DNA of 64,000 nt. Origin: Clostridia bacterium (GTDB lineage: Bacteria; Bacillota; Clostridia; UBA1381). Below are positions 42,909 through 51,047 of this stretch, in pieces; position 1 is the stretch's first letter; each line of letters starts with the position of its first letter. The translations under genes were made by a program, and so were the position numbers. The DNA lies in contig JAFSXU010000043.1 in assembly GCA_017443895.1 (NCBI GenBank), forward strand, positions 24,443 through 88,442, read 5' to 3'. The notes beneath the pieces are model-generated. The model searched no databases. It was given only the letters and a program-made list of their open reading frames with translations, and was not told the origin of the DNA.

Positions 42909-43063
42909 AAGAACTGCCAATTTCTTGACAGTTCCGGACGGTTGAAAAACAAAGCAGATTTTGTGAAAATGAACCCGTAGCCCTACGATGGTACGGCAGG
43001 GTTTATTTGAGCAAAAAGCACATAACACTGCCTTTTTTTACAAAAATGGCAGTGTTATTTATG
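42909..43063. repeat. Cluster of three hairpins between spoIIIA and the rnf region
   Basis: This 280-base gap holds three structures. GAACTG/CAGTTC lies near 42911-42934. A longer imperfect inverted repeat (about 42957-43020) has AACCC/GGGTT arms around GTAGCCCTACGATGGTAC. ATAACACTGCC pairs with GGCAGTGTTAT at 43022-43056. The last could terminate the Cys-rich gene. The middle one looks like a dispersed repeat remnant. No gene is seen. Confidence 0.45.
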
Positions 43064-43139
43064 GTAATAATTCAGATAGAGATGCAAAATGTATTATTTA
43101 AGTTTTGTGCGGTCCGGGCAGTTTTTCGACAGTCTGAGC

Positions 43140-43850
43140 TTATTTTAAATAGCATTTGTTGTAGTATTCATTCCCGCAAACACTGCACTTTACCCGTGTA
43201 TGGTAAATTGACTGATTGTTATATACCTTTCTTTTTACCACTCTTTCCGATACGACCTCACATTCATACGCACCGCAATCGGGACAGTTTAGGTATATCT
43301 TATCCTCACGGTTTAAATACTTTTCGCATACTCCGTCGCCTTTTACGATATTATTATCGTTTATATATCCGCATTCACGGCATACTCCGTTTCGGTAGGT
43401 ATGTTTTTCCAAAACCGTGCTTTTTACATATCCGCATTTTTTACATTTTTCTTCACGGTAATGGTTAATTTTATCGGCGTTTATGGGAACGGTATTTGTT
43501 ACAAAGGTGTGTTCCTCGTCTATAACAAATCGTTCCTCACAGTATTTACACATTCCGACCTTAATATGTGAAAGCGGATCATGAAGGTTTATAAAAATAT
43601 CACTGCTACTGTCGCTTTTATGTGCCTCCCTTGCGGAGCTTGCCACATCGTCGCAGTTTGTACATTCCACATTGTAATAATGCAATGAGTTATCAATATA
43701 TTTATAAACCTTTTCATATTTGTGGTTTGTTTGCCCATATCCACGGGCAAGCTGAAATTCGGGTGTTATGCTTTTTAGCTCATACGCATTTACAGATACC
43801 GAAAATGCAACAAGCAGTGCCAGTGCCATTACAAATGCTATCTTTTTCAT
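43140..43850 (-). CDS. Exported Cys-rich (six CxxC) protein coupled to rnfB
   Basis: This 236-residue protein has a signal peptide (1-22, NAYE). Fifteen cysteines follow, including six CxxC pairs at 63/66, 101/104, 136/139, 157/160, 189/192 and 222/225. Several have the zinc-ribbon form (CRECGY, CPDCG, CSVCG). The start codon overlaps the rnfB stop as ATGA, with AAGGA before it, so it is translationally coupled to the Rnf operon. I do not recognise a named family. It may bind zinc, or carry disulfides or redox-active thiols, outside the membrane. A role with Rnf is inferred only from coupling. Confidence 0.8.
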   Translation of the reverse strand: MKKIAFVMALALLVAFSVSVNAYELKSITPEFQLARGYGQTNHKYEKVYKYIDNSLHYYNVECTNCDDVASSAREAHKSDSSSDIFINLHDPLSHIKVGMCKYCEERFVIDEEHTFVTNTVPINADKINHYREEKCKKCGYVKSTVLEKHTYRNGVCRECGYINDNNIVKGDGVCEKYLNREDKIYLNCPDCGAYECEVVSERVVKRKVYNNQSIYHTRVKCSVCGNEYYNKCYLK

Positions 43851-44686
43851 ACCAATTCCTTATTCTCTGTTGCAGGCTGAGCCGGTTTTTGCTTTATATG
43901 TATCACGCCACGAGGGCATTTTTTTGCACACAAGCCACAGCTCTTACATTTACTGTAGTCAATGATTGCATGGTTGTCAACAACATGGATTGCATCAAAC
44001 GGACACGCCTTTTCGCAGATTTTACAGCCGATACAGCCTTTTTTGCAGTACTGGTTCACAAACTTACCCTGTTCGGGGTTGGAACAGCCAACCCATACCT
44101 TGCTCTTTTTGGGGATAAGCTCAATTAGACCTTTCGGGCAGGTTCTTACGCACTTACCGCAGGCCTGGCACTTTTCTTCATCAACCACCGCAACGCCGTT
44201 TTCGATATTTATTGCATCAAACGGACAAGCAGCTTTACAGCTTCCCAAGCCTAAGCAACCGCTGAGGCATTTTTTTGCACCGCCTGCAATCTTTGATGCG
44301 GCAACGCAGTCTAAAATTCCCGAATACTCGTATTTATAAACAGCCGATGCCTTATCGCCGCCGCAATGCACTCTTGCCACAACCTCTTCAACAGCTCCTG
44401 CATCTGCCACGCCCATAATGTCTGCAATTTGTGAAGCTACCTTTGCCTTTCCTACCGTACAGCCGTTTACAGGTGCCGTTTCACCTGCTACAGCCTCGGC
44501 ATATGCGCCACAGCCTGCGTATCCGCAGGAGCCACAGTTTGCACCCGGTAATACTGCTAAAATTTTTTCAACTCGCTCGTCTTTTTTTACCTCAAACACA
44601 AACGATGCAACAGCAAGCAGTATTCCAAACAAAAGGCCTGTACCGCCGACAACACATACGGCAATTATTATATTTGAAATATCCAT
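43847..44686 (-). CDS. rnfB: Rnf complex subunit B (iron-sulfur)
   Basis: This 279-residue protein has an N-terminal membrane helix and the CGSCGYAGCGAYAEA cluster domain. Several 4Fe-4S motifs follow, including CQACGKCVRTCP, CIGCKICEKACP and CKSCGLCAKKCP. It is the entry point for electrons from ferredoxin. I use the ATG at 44686 with GGAG 10 bases upstream; the longer frame runs into rnfA. Confidence 0.95.
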   Translation of the reverse strand: MDISNIIIAVCVVGGTGLLFGILLAVASFVFEVKKDERVEKILAVLPGANCGSCGYAGCGAYAEAVAGETAPVNGCTVGKAKVASQIADIMGVADAGAVEEVVARVHCGGDKASAVYKYEYSGILDCVAASKIAGGAKKCLSGCLGLGSCKAACPFDAINIENGVAVVDEEKCQACGKCVRTCPKGLIELIPKKSKVWVGCSNPEQGKFVNQYCKKGCIGCKICEKACPFDAIHVVDNHAIIDYSKCKSCGLCAKKCPRGVIHIKQKPAQPATENKELV

Positions 44687-44708
44687 AATAATAATCTCCA
44701 TTCCTCTC

Positions 44709-45293
44709 TCAGATTGAAAATCCCGAAAATCCCATAAATGCAATAGCCATAAGTCCTGCACTTATAAGAGTTATGGGAAAGCCTCTAAAACTTTCGGGGA
44801 CTCTTTCCTCGTCCAAATTCTCCCGTATTCCTGCCATTAGCACTATCGCCAAAGTGAAGCCCAGTGCCGCAAAAACACCGTAAAGAAGTGAGTATATAAA
44901 GCTATCGGGGTAATTCTGTACATTCAAGAGCGTTACACCCAAAACCGCACAGTTTGTAGTTATAAGCGGTAGGTAAATTCCAAGCGCACTGTAGAGTGAC
45001 GGCATTGATTTTTTCATAAACATCTCAACAAACTGTACCAGTCCCGCAATAATCAGGATAAATACTATAGTCTGTAAATACACAAGGTCAAACGGGATAA
45101 GCAAAAATTTATTGACTATCCATGTAAAGGCAGAGGCAAGCGCCATAACGAATGTTACCGCCATACCCATACCCAAAGCCGTTTCGACCTTTTTTGAAAC
45201 GCCTAAGAACGGACAAATTCCGTAGAACTTGACCATTACAAAGTTCTCTGTTAAAAGTGCGGATAATATAATTGAAACAATCTCAAGTACCAT
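44709..45293 (-). CDS. rnfA: Rnf complex subunit A
   Basis: This 194-residue membrane protein has six helices with the [11 protein letters not shown] and TTNCAVLGV motifs of RnfA/NqrE. The cysteines of these motifs hold a 2Fe-2S cluster inside the membrane with RnfE. It lies 2 bases after rnfE. Confidence 0.95.
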   Translation of the reverse strand: MVLEIVSIILSALLTENFVMVKFYGICPFLGVSKKVETALGMGMAVTFVMALASAFTWIVNKFLLIPFDLVYLQTIVFILIIAGLVQFVEMFMKKSMPSLYSALGIYLPLITTNCAVLGVTLLNVQNYPDSFIYSLLYGVFAALGFTLAIVLMAGIRENLDEERVPESFRGFPITLISAGLMAIAFMGFSGFSI

Positions 45294-45295
45294 AA

Positions 45296-45913
45296 TTATT
45301 TATCCCCCTTTCTCTTTGATACAATAAAGTTTATTGTACCTACCAAAAGTCCAAGCACGATAAATCCGCCCGGCGCCATAATCATAATTGTCGCAGGTGC
45401 GATATGAGTTCCGTATAGCTCTATACCCCAAATTGTGCCTGCGCCCAAAAACTCACGGATTGCAGAAATTATGCACAACGCACCCGTAAAGCCCAAGCCC
45501 ATACCAAGACCGTCAACGGCTGATAGTATCGGGTTATTCTTTGATGCAAACGCCTCTGCACGGGCTAAGATTATACAGTTTACAACTATAAGCGGTATAA
45601 ACAAACCCAAAGACGATGCAAGATCGGGTAAAAATGCATTAAGGCACATCTGAATAATCGTAACAAAGGTTGCAATTATAACGATATATGCCGCAATTCT
45701 TACCTTATCGGGGATAATTTTTCTTAAAATTGAAACAAGCATATTTGAGCAAATCAAAACCGCCGTTGCAGACAAGCCCATACCAAGACCGTTTTGAAGA
45801 CTTGTGGTTACCGCCAAGGTCGGGCACATACCCAAAAGCTGAACGAATGTCGGGTTTTCCTTTATAAGTCCGTTTATAAATACGGAGGTTATTGTTTTCT
45901 TCTCTTCTGCCAT
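45296..45913 (-). CDS. rnfE: Rnf complex subunit E
   Basis: This 205-residue membrane protein is homologous to RnfA, with [13 protein letters not shown] and [15 protein letters not shown]. It sits at the ion-translocating core. GGAGG precedes the ATG, which overlaps the rnfG stop by one base. Confidence 0.95.
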   Translation of the reverse strand: MAEEKKTITSVFINGLIKENPTFVQLLGMCPTLAVTTSLQNGLGMGLSATAVLICSNMLVSILRKIIPDKVRIAAYIVIIATFVTIIQMCLNAFLPDLASSLGLFIPLIVVNCIILARAEAFASKNNPILSAVDGLGMGLGFTGALCIISAIREFLGAGTIWGIELYGTHIAPATIMIMAPGGFIVLGLLVGTINFIVSKRKGDK

Positions 45914-46518
45914 TATTTTATACCTCCGTTAAATAAATTTTCTGATACCGAAAGGGCAATATTTACGCCGTTTGTTACACCGTTTGATGTCTTTGTTGCG
46001 CCTGAAATTGCCTGTATATTTGTATCATCGGCTGATGATTTTGACACGCCTACCGTACCTGTTTTTCCTATATACTGCGCTCTGAAATCATCGTTTTTAG
46101 CATTTGCGCCAAGCCCCGGCGTTTCGTTCATTGCAATAATATCAATTCCTGTTACAGTTTTATTTATATCAACGCCTGTAACCGTTTCAATTCCAACATC
46201 ATAGCCTGTGGTTTTTGTAATGATACAAGTACCGATAATATTATCGCTTGCATCCTTTGCAATATATGCCTTTTCAACCTCACCGCCAAGCTCTGTGGCG
46301 ATTTTCTCAATATCGGAGGTAATTTCAAGCTCATCAAATGATTTTGCACCCTCCATAACGCTGTTCATTGCATTTTGCTCTTTTATAAGGGCATTTTTCT
46401 CCACAAGCGGTTCGGTTTTGGCGTTTACAAATGCCAATAATGCCGCCGCAATTGCGGTAATTGCAAAGAGGATAAGTCCTACCTTTAATACCTCTTTTAT
46501 GTCTATCTTATTAGCCAT
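45913..46518 (-). CDS. rnfG: Rnf complex subunit G (covalent FMN)
   Basis: This 201-residue protein has one membrane helix and an exported FMN-binding domain. ISGATKTSNGV carries the Thr that bonds FMN phosphate. The ATG at 46518 follows GGAGG; a longer upstream frame lies in rnfD. Overlap with rnfD is 8 bases. Confidence 0.94.
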   Translation of the reverse strand: MANKIDIKEVLKVGLILFAITAIAAALLAFVNAKTEPLVEKNALIKEQNAMNSVMEGAKSFDELEITSDIEKIATELGGEVEKAYIAKDASDNIIGTCIITKTTGYDVGIETVTGVDINKTVTGIDIIAMNETPGLGANAKNDDFRAQYIGKTGTVGVSKSSADDTNIQAISGATKTSNGVTNGVNIALSVSENLFNGGIK

Positions 46519-47467
46519 GGTATACACCTCCTCTGTTTCCAAAGGATTTTGGAACGGTGTATCTTTCAAGCAAAGGCGATACAAGGTTCATAAGCAGGAT
46601 TGAAAACGATACACCCTCCGGATATCCGCCAAATCTTCGGATAAGGAATGTTAAAACTCCACAGCCTATACCAAAGATAAGCATACCCAAATTTGTTGTA
46701 GGTGTTGTTGTATAATCGGTTGCCATAAAGAATGCACCCAAAAGCAAACCGCCTGTTAGGAGCTGATACACAAGATACTCTGCGTTCATTGGATTTTTGC
46801 CGAACAAAAATGTTAAAACCGCAAAGGTTATGATATACATTGCAGGGATTTTTATGCTTACAACCTGTCTGATAAGCAAATATATAAAGCCTATTATAAG
46901 TGCTATTGCCGATACCTCGCCTATTGTTCCCGACATATTTCCAACCATGCAGTCCCAGACTGACGGAAGCGCCATATCCATTCCGTCTTTCATAATTGCA
47001 AGCGGTGTTGCGGAGGTTACCGTATCTGCAAGCGGTGCGCTAAAGGTTGTCATAGCACCCGTCCATGCGATAAGCATAAAGCATCTTGCGCCAAGAGCAG
47101 GGTTTACAAAGTTCTTACCCAAGCCGCCAAACATCTGCTTTACTATAATAATTGCAAATGCCGAGCCTACCGCTACCATCCATAACGGCACAAGTGACGA
47201 CACATTAAGTGCCAAAAGCAGACCCGTTACAACTGCCGATAAATCAGACACTGTGTTTTTCCGCTTTGTTACCTTTTCAAACACCCACTCCGACAATACC
47301 GCTGACATTACTGCGACAATTACAACCAATGCAGCTCTTAGTCCGAAGAAATACACACCTACAAAGGTTGCAGGTAAAAGCGCAATTATCACATCAAGCA
47401 TAATTTTTGTTATGGTTGATGATGTATGTATATGCGGAGAAGATGACATAATCAAATTATTTTCCAT
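46511..47467 (-). CDS. rnfD: Rnf complex subunit D (covalent FMN)
   Basis: This 318-residue membrane protein has about 9-10 helices. VTSATPLAI (near 155) contains the Thr for covalent FMN. GGLGKNFVNPALGARCF is also conserved. It overlaps the rnfC end by 11 bases, with GGGGAGG before the ATG. Confidence 0.95.
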   Translation of the reverse strand: MENNLIMSSSPHIHTSSTITKIMLDVIIALLPATFVGVYFFGLRAALVVIVAVMSAVLSEWVFEKVTKRKNTVSDLSAVVTGLLLALNVSSLVPLWMVAVGSAFAIIIVKQMFGGLGKNFVNPALGARCFMLIAWTGAMTTFSAPLADTVTSATPLAIMKDGMDMALPSVWDCMVGNMSGTIGEVSAIALIIGFIYLLIRQVVSIKIPAMYIITFAVLTFLFGKNPMNAEYLVYQLLTGGLLLGAFFMATDYTTTPTTNLGMLIFGIGCGVLTFLIRRFGGYPEGVSFSILLMNLVSPLLERYTVPKSFGNRGGVYHG

Positions 47468-48785
47468 TTTTTTGTGCCTCCCCTCTTACCTTTTTCATAA
47501 CATCAGGCTTTATCATTCTTATAAACTGTAAAAGGTTTTTGTTCGCAGGGCAAATATATGAGCATAAGCCACATTCAATACACTCTAAGGCGTTATAGTC
47601 CTTTGCCGTATCCACATCACCCTTCTTTGAGCAATCTGCTATCTTATAAGGCATAAGATGCATGGGACAATGACTTACACATCTTCCGCACCTTATACAC
47701 GGCGCGTCCTCATCATAGGTTTTGGGAGCTTTTACCATAGCAAGCACCGACGATGTTGTTTTTGTAACGGGATAGTCGATATTATACTGTGTAATACCCA
47801 TCATAGGGCCGCCCGAAATTATCTTCTGTGGCTCGCTTACAAATCCGCCTGCTTTATCTATCAGTACCTTTACAGGCGTACCTATTCTTACCTTGAAATT
47901 TGACGGATTTTTTATCGCATCACCGCTTACCGTCACATTTTTTATAACAGGCGGAATACCGGTTTTAAAAAGCTCGCTTATCATAACGGCAGTCGTTGCG
48001 TTTATAACGACACAACCTGCATCCGCAGGCAATTTTCCTGCCGGCACATTCCGACCCGTTATTGCCTTAATAAGCTGTTTTTCCGCACCCTGGGGGTACT
48101 TTTTCTTTAACGGCACAATATGTATATGCTCGTTAAATTCAGACGAATTTTTAAGGCTTTCCATGCCGTCCTGTTTGTTTGTTTCAACCCCGATATATCC
48201 GTCACTAAGACCTAAAACATACATACAAACCTTTAGTCCGTATATAATTTTTTCAGGCTCCTCAAGCATATATCTATGGTCAGATGTAATATATGGCTCG
48301 CACTCTGCGCCGTTTATAAGCACATGAGTTACCTTTGTGTTTGGCTGTAACTTCACATGGGTCGGGAAGCCTGCGCCGCCCATACCGACAATTCCTGCAT
48401 CACGGATAAGCTCAAGGACATTTTCCTTGCTCATATTTCTATAGTCATGAGGCACACAACCCTTATATACCTCGTATTTTCTGTCGTTTTCCACAAACAC
48501 CGATGCAATCATTGTTCCGCTGTCATGGATATGCTGTTTTATATCTATAACCGTTCCCGAAACGGAGCTATGCACGGGCGCTGATACAAACTGGTCAGAG
48601 TCGGCTAATTTCTGTCCTACATAAACATAGTCGCCAACCGTAACGCAAGGCGTAAGCGGTGCGCCGATATGCTGTCTTAACGGAAATATATGTACATCAC
48701 AACCGTCAAGCATTTGCGTCGGTTTTGCATTTGTAAGCGACTTATGATCATCTACATGATATCCACCCTTAAATGTAGCTGCCAT
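47457..48785 (-). CDS. rnfC: Rnf complex subunit C (NADH/FMN, 4Fe-4S)
   Basis: This 442-residue peripheral subunit has GMGGAGFPTHVKL for nucleotide and FMN binding. Two cluster motifs lie near the C-terminus (CIRCGRCVSHCP and CIECGLCSYICP). It hands electrons to NAD+. As first gene of rnfCDGEAB it follows the promoter at 48850-48878. Together the complex couples ferredoxin oxidation to NAD+ reduction and Na+ or H+ export. Confidence 0.96.
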   Translation of the reverse strand: MAATFKGGYHVDDHKSLTNAKPTQMLDGCDVHIFPLRQHIGAPLTPCVTVGDYVYVGQKLADSDQFVSAPVHSSVSGTVIDIKQHIHDSGTMIASVFVENDRKYEVYKGCVPHDYRNMSKENVLELIRDAGIVGMGGAGFPTHVKLQPNTKVTHVLINGAECEPYITSDHRYMLEEPEKIIYGLKVCMYVLGLSDGYIGVETNKQDGMESLKNSSEFNEHIHIVPLKKKYPQGAEKQLIKAITGRNVPAGKLPADAGCVVINATTAVMISELFKTGIPPVIKNVTVSGDAIKNPSNFKVRIGTPVKVLIDKAGGFVSEPQKIISGGPMMGITQYNIDYPVTKTTSSVLAMVKAPKTYDEDAPCIRCGRCVSHCPMHLMPYKIADCSKKGDVDTAKDYNALECIECGLCSYICPANKNLLQFIRMIKPDVMKKVRGEAQKNGK

Positions 48786-48849
48786 TTATTTTACTTCCTT
48801 TCAAATACTTAAATATGTGTACTGTTTTAATTAAAGCCACACTATTTTA

Positions 48850-48878
48850 ATTATAGCATTTTATTTGACTTTATGCAA
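48850..48878 (-). promoter_or_regulatory. rnf operon promoter
   Basis: TTGCAT (48873-48878) and TATAAT (48850-48855) on the minus strand with a 17-base spacer, about 65 bases before rnfC. Confidence 0.72.
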
Positions 48879-48940
48879 TGAATATTCGGCATTTTCCTAC
48901 ATTTGTTACTATAAAAACAATATTTTATTTGCTTTTATAC

Positions 48941-48969
48941 TTGAAATTACACAAAAGATGCCGTATACT
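48941..48969 (+). promoter_or_regulatory. rseC-like gene promoter
   Basis: TTGAAA (48941-48946) and TATACT (48964-48969) with a 17-base spacer, 32 bases before the ATG. It is divergent from the rnf promoter. Confidence 0.7.
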
Positions 48970-49000
48970 AAAAAGGAATTGTATTTAGGAGTAAGTTTAT

Positions 49001-49396
49001 ATGTATCAGACAGGAATTGTAGAAGAACTATCAAAGGATATGGCAAAAATAAGAATACAACGCTCCACCGCATGCGGTGAAACTTGTGCAAGCTGTGGTA
49101 TGTGCCCTGCAAAGGATATGGTAGTATCCGCCTTAAATAAACCGAATGCAAAGGTAGGAGATACGGTATCGGTTTACCTTTCTGACGCCAAAATTTTAAA
49201 AGCGGCATTTTTGGTATATATTATTCCCATAATAATGCTTGTTATCGGCTATGCATTAGGCATAAAATGGCATGAGAGCGAAAATGCGGGTATACTGTTT
49301 GGATTTGTAGCTTTAATTGTATCATTTGTGCTAATCTGCTTTTTGGACAGATACCTAAAACGCAAATTTGAGCCGTCAATTACAAAAATAATCTGA
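49001..49396 (+). CDS. RseC/MucC-family membrane protein
   Basis: This 131-residue protein has an N-terminal beta domain with four cysteines (TACGETCASCGMCPAK, about 24-39). Two membrane helices follow (about 67-87 and 98-118), the classic RseC layout. In several bacteria RseC is linked to Rnf-like (Rsx) complexes that keep SoxR reduced or serve thiamin synthesis. Its divergent placement next to rnfC fits a role in maturing or assisting Rnf. GGAG precedes the ATG. Confidence 0.85.
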   Translation: MYQTGIVEELSKDMAKIRIQRSTACGETCASCGMCPAKDMVVSALNKPNAKVGDTVSVYLSDAKILKAAFLVYIIPIIMLVIGYALGIKWHESENAGILFGFVALIVSFVLICFLDRYLKRKFEPSITKII

Positions 49397-49456
49397 AACT
49401 GTGTTGCCATATGGCAACACACATAAGACTCTAAAATTAAAATGGGGCTGCTACAC

Positions 49457-49620
49457 TAAATTTTGGTTTATAGGGATATTAACCCAATGCATTGTAGGGC
49501 AGGGGCTTGCTCCTGCCGTGTCCCCGATATCGCATATTGGATGCGGTTGGAGCAAGCCCCAACCCTACGACCATACCAATTTACGATTTTTCAATTGGTA
49601 CACATATAAACCCAAATTTA
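49457..49620. mobile_element. Miniature inverted-repeat element, copy C (164 bp)
   Basis: The ends TAAATTTTGGTTTATA and TATAAACCCAAATTTA are 16-bp inverted repeats with one mismatch. The core GTAGGGCAGGGGCTTGCTCC...GGTTGGAGCAAGCCCC is nearly identical to copy B and is followed by the shared ACCAATTTACGATTTT. It lies between GGGGCTGCTACAC and the terminator at 49664-49701. Confidence 0.75.
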
Positions 49621-49663
49621 TATTGGAGTCGGACAAATCAAATGATTATTTACAGACTATAAA

Positions 49664-49701
49664 GGGACTGTCTGCATTTTTAATGTAACAGCCCCTTTTT
49701 T
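49664..49701 (+). terminator. Terminator after copy C
   Basis: GGGACTGT and ACAGCCCC pair (one mismatch) and run into TTTTTT. The right arm also complements GGGGCTGCTACA at 49444-49455 on the other side of the element, so copy C may sit in the loop of an older terminator. Confidence 0.65.
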
Positions 49702-49785
49702 GTATCTGTATCGTTAGCATTTAGATTAAAAACTCATAAAATCTATGCTTTTTATTCAAGAGCAAGCAAAAACATACAAGCATAA

Positions 49786-49973
49786 TTATTTACTTCTAAG
49801 CTTATCAACTGACTGCTTGGCGGACATTGTTCTACCCAAGTCAATTGCTTTCTCACCTTGTTTGATTTTTTCGCAAATATCATTCATATATGCTTTTTTC
49901 ATAAGCCTCAATACTCATAATAACCCTATCTCCGTAGCCGTTTTTTTGTGATAAACATAGGCTGCTGTGGCAT
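49786..49973 (-). pseudogene. Decayed Phd/YefM-type antitoxin fragment
   Basis: Read with frame changes, the minus strand encodes MPQQPMFITK, then NGYGDRVIMSIEAYEKSIY, then MNDICEKIKQGEKAIDLGR ending in DKLRSK. This matches the C-terminal three-quarters of Phd/YefM antitoxins, which have a TKNGYGDMVVMS core. A seven-A run near 49946 shifts the frame, a stop interrupts near 49884, and the N-terminal DNA-binding segment is missing. No toxin gene lies beside it. It is a relic of a toxin-antitoxin pair. Confidence 0.7.
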
Positions 49974-50015
49974 AATATCAACATTGATTTATATAGTTTT
50001 TCATCGCATGACCTC

Positions 50016-50987
50016 TTATTCTTTTGGTGCAACTCTTTCTCCCGTTACTGTCGGTTCTGAAAATTTGTTCTTTATTTTATCAAAGGTTATCTCGCATGGT
50101 CTATATCCGCCACCATTGTCATAGAAGTTATAACCGATTACAATATGTTCAGCATCGCTTTTGATTATATGTAGATTGCTAATTTCAGTCCAATGTGCAT
50201 CGCTAATATATTGGTCCCCGTTTGTATCAGAATTTTCTAAATAATTAAATCCCGCAATCATACCATATGACATCATTGACGGAGTATCTCCGGCAATAAA
50301 GATATAATTCTTATCAATAAGCACCGATTCTGTCGGTGTATGTATAAGAGAATATGTGTGTATAATCTCACCGTCCTGAGAATTTTCGTCATTGTCAAAG
50401 GACAGCTTTACCAAATCAGCGGGATACTTGCCTGAGTTTATGACCCACTCCTTATTCTGGCGCAGAAAATATATCTCATTATCCGTTACATTCATTGTTC
50501 TGCACGCTAAACGATACACACGCTCATATCCACGAGCTTCGTCCTTTACGCCGAGATAATAGAAATCGCTGTAATATGAGGGTGCCATTGTACCTTCCTT
50601 GCGCTTATCATATTCGCTCACCTTAAAGGTGTAATACTCCCACATATTACCGTTCTTGTCCGGCTTTTTAGCTATTACCTTAATATCTTTCTGTGCACCT
50701 GTCATACCTACTGTACGGCTGTCGCCATTCCAGTATATTTTGTTACCGCTTAACTCGCCAAACTTACGCATTGGAAGATATGTAGTGCCGTTATACAGTA
50801 TACTTGCAGGCGTTTTTACACCATCTTCAAGGGTAATATTCTCGTCCCACTGTATCCGATCAATACCATTTACGCTGATACGCAAATCGTTAAACATCGC
50901 TTCAATAGTATCTGCAAGAGCCGGTATGGAGAATATTATCGCTCCGATAATCATTCCTGTAATTATGCCTTTGATGTAGTTTTTCAT
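50016..50987 (-). CDS. Exported stalk-domain (copper amine oxidase N-like) protein
   Basis: This 323-residue protein has a signal peptide or anchor (1-26, ALADT). A stalk domain (about 30-95) follows with ISVNG and GTTYLPMRKFGELSGNKIYWN, the copper-amine-oxidase N-like repeat common on clostridial surfaces. The C-terminal 220 residues have beta-rich character and no motif I recognise. AGGAGGG precedes the ATG. It lies 60 bases after the DUF2156-GNAT gene in the same direction; co-transcription is uncertain. Confidence 0.75.
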   Translation of the reverse strand: MKNYIKGIITGMIIGAIIFSIPALADTIEAMFNDLRISVNGIDRIQWDENITLEDGVKTPASILYNGTTYLPMRKFGELSGNKIYWNGDSRTVGMTGAQKDIKVIAKKPDKNGNMWEYYTFKVSEYDKRKEGTMAPSYYSDFYYLGVKDEARGYERVYRLACRTMNVTDNEIYFLRQNKEWVINSGKYPADLVKLSFDNDENSQDGEIIHTYSLIHTPTESVLIDKNYIFIAGDTPSMMSYGMIAGFNYLENSDTNGDQYISDAHWTEISNLHIIKSDAEHIVIGYNFYDNGGGYRPCEITFDKIKNKFSEPTVTGERVAPKE

Positions 50988-51047
50988 TATGATCCCTCCT
51001 AAACTATTGTTTTATCAGCCTTTATCATATCGCAACATATTTTTAAA

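Noticed and set aside
46797..47531. A 244-codon plus-strand open frame over rnfD/rnfC
   Set aside because: It lies fully antisense to two well-supported Rnf genes and lacks a ribosome site.
30488..49620. CRISPR array suggested by repeated GC-rich blocks
   Set aside because: The repeats are far apart, palindromic and bounded by inverted ends, with no regular spacers or cas genes.
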